DNA from: Bolinopsis microptera
Lineage: Eukaryota; Ctenophora; Tentaculata; Lobata; Bolinopsidae
Reading direction: 5' to 3'
DNA: 64,000 bases
NCBI RefSeq assembly: GCF_026151205.1
Contig: NC_087078.1
Location: forward strand, 8,016,675 to 8,080,674
Shown: positions 56,939-64,000 of the stretch, piece by piece
How the letters are laid out: each line of letters begins with the position of its first letter
Position numbering within the stretch: position 1 is the first letter of the stretch
Made by a program: the position numbers and the translations under genes
Notes under the pieces: model-generated
Databases searched by the model: none
Seen by the model: the letters and a program-made list of their open reading frames with translations, nothing else
What the model was told of the DNA's origin: nothing

Positions 56939-58470
56939 ACTTGTGTGTCTTTAGACATTTTTATTCCAAGAAAAATGGGTATCATACTATTATAATGTAG
57001 ATATCCACGACACAATTCAACGCATACAAAACACTATATGATCAAAGTGGTAAACGTAATGACGGCAAGTATAATATATCGAGTAGAAATGCTTTTTAAC
57101 AAAAAATATTATGTACAAAACAACACTTAAAATGTGCATAATATAATAATGTATATAACCAAAAATTCCCTTGCTACTATAAAAATAAAAAAGTGTATCG
57201 CATGCCAAGGTTATCGTGCACACGAAACAACCAAATCATGACGGATAAAAACGGGCTACTAATTATCAAAGTTACAAAATCTACTTAAGATAGATTTTAA
57301 TTATGTGTGTGTGGAATGTGTTGTGTGTGTGTGTGTGGGCAGCCATTAAGTGCTAAACTGAATGCCATACGGAAAAAGAGCGATATCAACAGATAAATTA
57401 GTACTTATCCAAACCGCTAGTGCCCTTTCATATGTGTCAGTACCATAGATGATGCATTGATCAAAGTGTACCTTCATACATACTACAGTTACTAAATATA
57501 ATTAAACCCAAATAATCAATTTATTAATTTTAAGCTTTCCTCTCAATGTAAGAAATTAGCTTCAAGAAAAAACTTAAAATTTGAATAATTTAAGAAATCA
57601 CGTATCGTACTTTACTAATTGTGTCATATTTAAATGATTTTTGTCAAGAAAATTTGCTTCATCATTACAATCAGTAATGTACAACCGAATCAGATAACAT
57701 TTTCAATCGAAACTTAATTCACTGGCGTCTCATCATCAAAAATAACATTCATCATGCCTATAATAATATTTCGTATTCATGTAACATATAGCTAAACAAT
57801 ATTCATCACGCCAAATTACTTTTAAGCAAATTAAATAATTAATCCACCATCATAAAATAAAAATTCAGCTGTATAAAAGATATTGCGTCCTGCGATGGTC
57901 TACTCAACAAGTCACATGCCTTCTTTCAAATAATTTGAGATGTTTTCTCCTCCAAGAGCCTCACAAGAGCCTCTTAAGGGTCTCACAAGAGCCTTGAAAT
58001 AGTCCATATTATTGTGACGGAAACGTTTCAATACTATAAAACACGGATCATAGAAATAGGAGAAAGGAAATAGGGGGTACTGGTTTTTATCTAGACGTAT
58101 GCAAATGCTCTCTCTTGTCATCAACTTAGGCTTTAAAACCTATCAATAAACCTAACTCAGTTAAGAAATAAGATTGAGCATATCATAAAATAAAAACGCA
58201 GTTAAGTGAGTTGCTATATATCTCTCTCTGGGCAGGTTTTAGGAACACCTGAAAGAGAGACTATCACAATCGGGAAAGGATAAGGACTATAAATTAAGTT
58301 AGATAATATATTTAAAATATCAAATATTAATAATACTATTGCTATAAATTAACGATATAAAGTTCTTATTTGTACTATTAAAATATAATATCTTATACTT
58401 TGTTCAATAAGAAAAAATCAACAAACCAATTAAAATATATAATAATGATACAAAATATAAGCCATCACGC

Positions 58471-59310
58471 TCAAGAACGACCACGCGTGTTGTCGTGACC
58501 ACGTCGACTTGACCTGGGCGAATAGTCAGTGTATCGGCTATTGTAATTCCTAGGCCGTGATCCAGGATATTGATGATCCATGTAATTGGAGTTGTTGAAA
58601 TAGTAGCCCCTTTGGTCGGGGTAGCGAGAGTAAGAGGGGTAGGGGGGACCCCCACCAGAGTGGTATCCGTTAGACCTGCCGTAATCGTAGTCGTGATAAC
58701 CGTAACCACTCCAACCACCATGATGGTAGTAGCCGTTGAACATATCGTAATCTAGGTTATTGTCTATCTTACCGAAATTGTCTTCCTCCACATGCCTCAG
58801 TATGGTCAGGGCAGACTTCTCGATGTTTTCTGGGCTGCCTTTAACAGTGACTATACGCTCATCAAGTCCCTCGATGCTCTCTTCGTGGTTCTGAATTCTG
58901 ACGGAAACGTCGTACTTTTCTTTCATTTCCTTGATGTTACAGCCACTTTTTCCTATGATTTTACCGGCGCTGCTGCTAGGAATAATCAGTTTCATCTGTG
59001 TTTTTCTCTCTTTCAAGTCTAAACTTATTTTCTTGTTTTCAGGAGGCTTGTCGTTTCTGATCTTTTCATTTATCTCACATATGACCTGATGAACCTGCTC
59101 GTTTGTACCCGAAACAAATGCTATTCTCTCATTGGTGGTAGGGTAGTATTTTCCGTTTTGAGATACTCTAATATGGGCCCCGCTTTCTTTCTTCATCGCT
59201 TTTATAACTTCGCCCCCTTTTCCTATTACAGCCCCGACTGTGAAGGAAGGTATCAAAATTTTGATTGTCACTTGTGAGGAAATCGAATCTTTTCTTTTAG
59301 GGGAAGCCAT
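58471..59310 (-). CDS. NOVA-like KH-domain RNA-binding protein a
   Basis: 279 aa with two KH domains. KH1 (about 15-80) has IPSFTVGAVIGKGGEVIKAM; KH2 (about 105-172) has IIPSSSAGKIIGKSGCNIKE. Both keep the GxxG nucleic-acid-binding loop. The YYPTTNERI block after KH1 recalls NOVA/Pasilla splicing regulators, which bind YCAY motifs. The C-terminal ~100 residues are Gly/Tyr/Asp/Arg-rich, a low-complexity tail of the type that phase-separates. The ATG at 59310 follows an acceptor (gtactctttcag) by 4 nt. Single exon. A paralog of the gene at 60178, same strand, about 0.87 kb apart. Confidence 0.88.
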   Translation of the reverse strand: MASPKRKDSISSQVTIKILIPSFTVGAVIGKGGEVIKAMKKESGAHIRVSQNGKYYPTTNERIAFVSGTNEQVHQVICEINEKIRNDKPPENKKISLDLKERKTQMKLIIPSSSAGKIIGKSGCNIKEMKEKYDVSVRIQNHEESIEGLDERIVTVKGSPENIEKSALTILRHVEEDNFGKIDNNLDYDMFNGYYHHGGWSGYGYHDYDYGRSNGYHSGGGPPYPSYSRYPDQRGYYFNNSNYMDHQYPGSRPRNYNSRYTDYSPRSSRRGHDNTRGRS

Positions 59311-60177
59311 GACCCTGAAAGAGTACAAAATCAGCATTTAAATTTAACTAAAACATTTAATTTTACTATCAATGAGATCATTTAGAATTATAATTTTAGA
59401 TAATCCTGAACACAGGATTTGATGACAGACGAGTTACAAGAAAGCTGATGAACATGACTTCCAGATACAAACCCACAAGATTCCAGACACTTAGTGCGCT
59501 GTAGGACACTAGTGCGCTGTTGGACACTTAATGCGCTGTTATGCAAGTTGTTACTGGTTCTGCATTCCTTGAAGGCAGCAGAACACTGTTAAAGTAGCAA
59601 AGCGTAGAAACTCGTTAAAACTAGCTGCTGAATAATGGTTATACAGGGTAACCGGGCAAATTAACTACATGTGAGAAAGTAGCCCTATCTTCAGTGGATA
59701 AGGTATTAACTTTTCTCTCAGAATAGAGCTTCTTTCTCAAAGATAGTTAATTCTGAGCCACCCTGTATTCGTAATGGAAATTGAGACCTGCGTCGCAGAC
59801 AAGATTAGGTTAACCTGTAGTCACAATGAAGTCTGTATTTGGCACAATTTTGATGTTCATCTGCTTTTTCTGATTGAATAATGAGACAAGACCATGTTTG
59901 AATAGAGTTACAATCTTTAAAATATATTCTGAAAATTAAAAGCTTTTTCTAAATTTCTAAGGGAACGGTTCTAGCGAGCAGGCAATGCAAGGGATGCATT
60001 AAAAGGGGCTCTAAAGCACTGATACATACAAATTGAAATGTTGGTTTCATGAACAAAGAACTCTGCCGAGGGTCTGCCAAGTATATCAAGATGACAGTTG
60101 CCTGTTGACAGTCGACACTAGAAACAAAACGTCAGATCATAATTACAACAGTCCCCAGTTTCAGCGAAGCTGGAAAA
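59311..60177. other. intergenic between the two KH genes
   Basis: About 870 bp. A short run of three degenerate GGACACTTAGTGCGCTGT units lies near 59475-59540. Nothing else recognised. Confidence 0.5.
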
Positions 60178-61515
60178 TTAATAGCGCCCTGCACCTCGAG
60201 GTTCATCTCTGTAGTTATCACGCCTGTCATTGTAACCACCTCCACCACCACCTCCACCTCCACCTCCACCACCTCCACCGAAGCTGCTTCTGCCACCTGC
60301 ATCACGACTGTCCCTTGTGTAGCTGTCTCGCCCTCCACCGAAGCTCTCACGAGGTGCATCACGTCCAGCATCACGACCAGCAAAGCTGTCATTTCTCCCG
60401 TAATCATCTCTCCTGTCATAGCCAGCATCTCTGAATCCAGCATCTCTACCACCAGCATAACCTCTGTCTCTATCAGGAACATCTCGGTCTCGTGCACCAG
60501 CAGCATAGCTGTCTCTTCCAGCATATGAATCTCTGGCTCCACTGCCTCCATAACCCCTTTCTTCAACTCTCTCATCCCTGTAATCTCTTCCACCATCCCG
60601 TGCGTAGGAATCTCTGACTCCGCTATCACGTGCACTATAACTGTCTCTTCCTCCTCCTCCTCCTCCTCCGTAGCTGTCTCGGCCTGCGTAACTGTCCCTG
60701 TCACTGAAGCCTCTTCTGTCGTCTACACCACGTGACCGGTCCTCATAACCAGCACCACCACGTCGGTCATCATAGGGGTCTTTACCATAGTCCCGTCCAC
60801 CACTACTAAAACTATCATTCTTACCACCACTATATCCCCCATCTCTGCCACTGTAGTTGTCACGACCACCATCACGACCGCCCTCTCTTCTGTCGCTCCA
60901 GTCGTTGTAGAAAACATGCCACTCCATGGAGGCGGACTCATCTTCACAGACAAGCTTGATGATTTCTTTGACACAGTTATCAACATTACCCTCTTCTCCT
61001 TCGACTGACACACATCTCTCATCAAAACCACGAGGAAGTTCGTCTTTCCTGGTAATGTTAATGTCAACACTGTAATCATTTTTCATATCTTTGATCCGTT
61101 GACCACCCTTACCAATAATCCTACCAGCAGAAGTATCGGACACGACTAGCTTGCAGGCCTCCTTCCGTTTGGCGTTTATAGCATGAGACTCACTCTTTGC
61201 ATTGGGAGGAGGTTGATCTTTTCTGATCTTTTCTTGGCAAAATATTATGCATTCCTCTACAGCGGTCTGATCACCTTGAACAGAAATCACTCGCTCAGAG
61301 GTAGTGGGAAATCTCTCATCATTCTTTGATATTTTCACATCACACTCAGTTTTATCCATGAGCTCCTTGATGGTCTCGCCACCTTTACCAATGATAGCAC
61401 CAGCACAATAATAAGGACACAGCATTTTGATCATAGGTTTACCATGGCTTCGCCTCTTGCTGAAGCCACCGCCTCCCCCTTGAGAACCGCTGCGGTCTGG
61501 ACCACGCTTGGACAT
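60178..61515 (-). CDS. NOVA-like KH-domain RNA-binding protein b with long RGG/SYGRD tail
   Basis: 445 aa. KH1 (about 27-95) has YYCAGAIIGKGGETIKELMD; KH2 (about 118-185) has VVSDTSAGRIIGKGGQRIKD; both GxxG loops are GKGG. FPTTSERVISVQGD follows KH1 as in NOVA. Residues about 225-445 are a low-complexity tail of GRDSY/GRD/RDY repeats ending in a run of 13 Gly and YNDRRDNYRDEPRG. Such RGG/SYG tails mediate RNA binding and condensate formation. The start MSKRGPDRSGSQ at 61515 is chosen because the acceptor atttcttcctcag lies 11 nt upstream, inside the longer non-supported frame. Single coding exon; a possible 5' UTR exon lies at about 62501-62523. Confidence 0.9.
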   Translation of the reverse strand: MSKRGPDRSGSQGGGGGFSKRRSHGKPMIKMLCPYYCAGAIIGKGGETIKELMDKTECDVKISKNDERFPTTSERVISVQGDQTAVEECIIFCQEKIRKDQPPPNAKSESHAINAKRKEACKLVVSDTSAGRIIGKGGQRIKDMKNDYSVDINITRKDELPRGFDERCVSVEGEEGNVDNCVKEIIKLVCEDESASMEWHVFYNDWSDRREGGRDGGRDNYSGRDGGYSGGKNDSFSSGGRDYGKDPYDDRRGGAGYEDRSRGVDDRRGFSDRDSYAGRDSYGGGGGGGRDSYSARDSGVRDSYARDGGRDYRDERVEERGYGGSGARDSYAGRDSYAAGARDRDVPDRDRGYAGGRDAGFRDAGYDRRDDYGRNDSFAGRDAGRDAPRESFGGGRDSYTRDSRDAGGRSSFGGGGGGGGGGGGGGGYNDRRDNYRDEPRGAGRY

Positions 61516-64000
61516 GATGGGTTGAGCTGAGGAAGAAATGGATCTGGTTAGCAAACATGGAACAATTTAAGTAAGATGCTTGGTCTCTCTAATGATCTCG
61601 ATTGATGGTTTAGAGACTGTAACCCATGTGAATAATTGATCTGTAGGAACAAAGTAGCATTTCATTTTGAAGGTTTTAAATAGAGTTCGTATGCAGAGGT
61701 TCATTTACTATGGGGGCCACATTCCCACATTTCTTCTGTTCAAAATTTTGGTATGCTTTCAGTAGTAAACGTGAAGATCAAATCACAGGTGCCAGATCAA
61801 GCAGAATTTCCATTGTTTGCTGCACAGAGTTAGTATAGACAATAAATATGGGAACACAACGCAGTTATAGGGCATAGGCTAATAGCATGCTGAAAACTGA
61901 TGCAAAATCATGAACTGAGCTCTGGACGAAGCTAGGCACACTGATGATACATGGCATGATAACTCAGTTGGTTAGCATGATGGTTTAGTTTGCTGCTTTG
62001 TCTCCTTCCAAATCAATGATCTCGGAACAGAGCTATAGACTATAGAGGGTAATGTGCCAGGCCATGAGGGGTGAAATTTAGTGGTAGATTGAAAATCATG
62101 GAAAACTTTGATTATATGCAACAAATTTTTAGATCATGATTATATGATCTGTTTTGCAGATTAATAAAACTCAAAATGAAGATGAAAAGTAATCATTTAG
62201 GTAATAAAAAAGCCAAATAATAGTACTAAATTGCCGATTTAGTATTCGTAGCAACACATGACTCATAAAGTGTAAAACATCTAACATTCATGGAGTATAG
62301 GTTCTGGCACCTCCTAGATAAAATACAATGTCCTCAAAATACAAAGGTATCTCGGCTTCGGGCAAAAATACATCTCGAGAATAGACAAGATAATACTTCA
62401 GAAACTTTAAAAGCTATAATAGCCGAGAGTTTACTGATCCAAGCAGTAATAATAAGTACTGGGTAATAAGTTACTATTGTCGTGTCCTGTTGTGACTTAC
62501 TGCTCAGACTCAGCAGGAGTCATTGTGACGGATTGGAACTTCTCATAGCAGCCACTCAATGCAGCATAACAAATTAGGAGAATTAATACTGGCAGCAAAT
62601 ATCTATGATCTATGATGAAAGCAAGCTAACATTCTTTGGATGTTTCTACTGAAATAAGATATCAGCCATGCATTTTTGCACCATAAAATCATTCTTTGCT
62701 TTAAATACTAGATGAAATTACGCTCAAAATCTGCACATGACTAATCAACATATTTCAACCAACGAAATGACTATGGCTAAGACCAAGTTCCATCCTTCAA
62801 CAATTACTCCTGTCAAGGTTTAAAAAACAGCTATAAAGTGATAATATTCGCGATTTTGAGAGAATTAATGTTCTTCAACTTTTCCAACACCGGGCAGGGC
62901 TCAAATCACCGTAAATCTTTTTAAATCGTTGTAGTAATAAACTAATAATACTTATCAGAACAATCACTGAGTTAAACTCATACATAGCTCTTGGTATCCT
63001 GTGATATTACCCAATCTATTATAAATACCAGTTAAATTCATATCATAATTCATAGTATGGCACTGTACATCGGTAGCTTAGTCCAGAAGTCTGTTTAAAA
63101 AATCAGTTTTACGACTCGAATTCCGACCAGTATCAACAAACGAATGAATTGAAAATTATTTTTTATAGGGGCCAAGTGAGGCCAAATTTTAAAAATGCAA
63201 GCTTAAGGAAAATTTTGAGGAGTCCCTGGTGATGCAAGTCTGAAATTTTTGATAAGCTTGTTTGTTTCCTTTCTCTTTCAACGAGAGAGAAGTTGGCTAT
63301 GGTTTTGTTTTTTAATTATGAACATCGTTGTCGAAGGCAATCAATAATTTAAATCCAAGTCAGAGAATGCAAATTAATGGCCTCATCCACACAGTCAGTA
63401 ACGTGTATCTTTCAGACTCTGAACGTGCCCTTTAGTTTACCAATGTACTTCTGTACCAGTTTTAAAATATTTTAGTAAATATCACAACATATTATAAAAT
63501 TACAAAAAATACAAAAATATCCCTCAACATTTTGTTGCACAGGTCCTCATCCTTCCTTGACAAATTAAATGGAGATCTCAAAAGGTTAACTTAACACGAG
63601 CCGGATAAAACTTGCCCATTGTGAAGGCTAACATCATATCGGTATAATTATTTGAGCTCGAATTGTATACTGCTAAGGGCATCTATCGATATTTACGAAT
63701 AGCCTGGATCTAACAATTACGTGACATATATATTGCAAACTGTAAGTCGAGAACATCATATGAATACTAAATGTTGTACTAAAATAGGTATAAAGCAAAC
63801 TGTCTGTATGTTCAGGATATCTCAGGAAAACATTTAGCTATGTTCATAGAATTGATACACTGATTTCAAACGGTTGATCGATAGTTGACCCAAATCATAA
63901 TGGTACTAGATTAAAAGCCTAACCTAGGCTCCCAAAAAAAACGAAACCGTAAAGGGTTTATATAAAAAAGCCGTGTTTACCCAAACTACAAGTATTTTCT
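61516..64000. other. upstream region of NOVA-like b, no gene seen
   Basis: About 2.5 kb of AT-rich sequence. On the minus strand a GCAGTAAGTCA donor at 62501/62500 follows an ATG and seven codons (MTPAESE); spliced to the acceptor near 61527 it would not be in frame with the KH gene, so it would be a 5' UTR exon with an upstream frame. No other gene signal. Confidence 0.4.

Larger units (their letters stand above)
55096..58470. other. intergenic PSMA1 to NOVA-like a
   Basis: About 3.4 kb. Visible items are a hairpin-forming inverted repeat (55730-55844), an unrecognised minus-strand frame at 56702-56938 and a (TG)n tract near 57305-57340. The rest is AT-rich and includes the long 3' flank of the NOVA-like gene. 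Confidence 0.5.

Noticed and set aside
61516-61554. Longer start for NOVA-like b (MLTRSISSS...)
   Set aside because: It begins at a non-ATG codon and spans a strong splice acceptor; the ATG at 61515 starts the conserved protein.

Overview
This 64 kb window comes from an animal nuclear genome that is AT-rich, repeat-rich and has interrupted genes. The gene content is metazoan: MSH5, CPEB1-type proteins, DEPDC5, a COP9 signalosome subunit, PEN-2, proteasome alpha-1 and NOVA-like KH proteins. A secreted protein with apple/PAN and fucolectin-type domains, plus many fold-back and TIR elements, fits a cnidarian. A pyrimidine-rich 3' splice site lies just upstream of most start codons, which fits spliced-leader trans-splicing and would favour a hydrozoan. 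That placement is inference; no taxon can be read directly from the sequence.

Layout: 1-2.3 kb, 3' part of a CR1/L2-like LINE (+). 2.4-5.5 kb, single-exon MSH5 (-) followed by a possible 55-codon gene. 7.3-15.7 kb, three tandem single-exon CPEB1-like genes (-), with a 2.2 kb noncoding TIR element between the second and third. 16.5-22.1 kb, a 5.55 kb palindromic fold-back element with a 6-bp target duplication. 22.1-29.8 kb, a repeat zone of LINE fragments, a TIR element that has picked up LINE sequence, and a second motif-rich 1.65 kb TIR element. 29.9-44.8 kb, the whole DEPDC5 gene (+, eight exons, 1,243 aa). Its third intron contains an antisense eleven-exon gene for a secreted apple/fucolectin/Ig-like protein, plus LINE remnants and a hAT-type element. 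Its last intron holds a 21-bp minisatellite and a TA-flanked MITE. 45-48 kb, palindromic repeats. 49.5-55.1 kb, COPS7, PSENEN and PSMA1 (all -). 58.4-61.5 kb, two tandem NOVA-like KH genes (-). 61.5-64 kb, noncoding except for a possible 5' UTR exon.

Functional themes: MSH5 (meiotic crossover) sits beside three CPEB1-type translational regulators, which elsewhere act in oocytes. COPS7 and PSMA1 belong to the ubiquitin-proteasome system and PEN-2 to gamma-secretase. DEPDC5 is a GATOR1 subunit that restrains TORC1. Nothing in the sequence shows co-regulation of these neighbours.

Exon models were built by hand from splice signals, reading phase and remembered family sequence. Models for DEPDC5, PSMA1, PSENEN and the nested gene are phase-consistent across every junction. 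UTRs and transcription starts are not determined.
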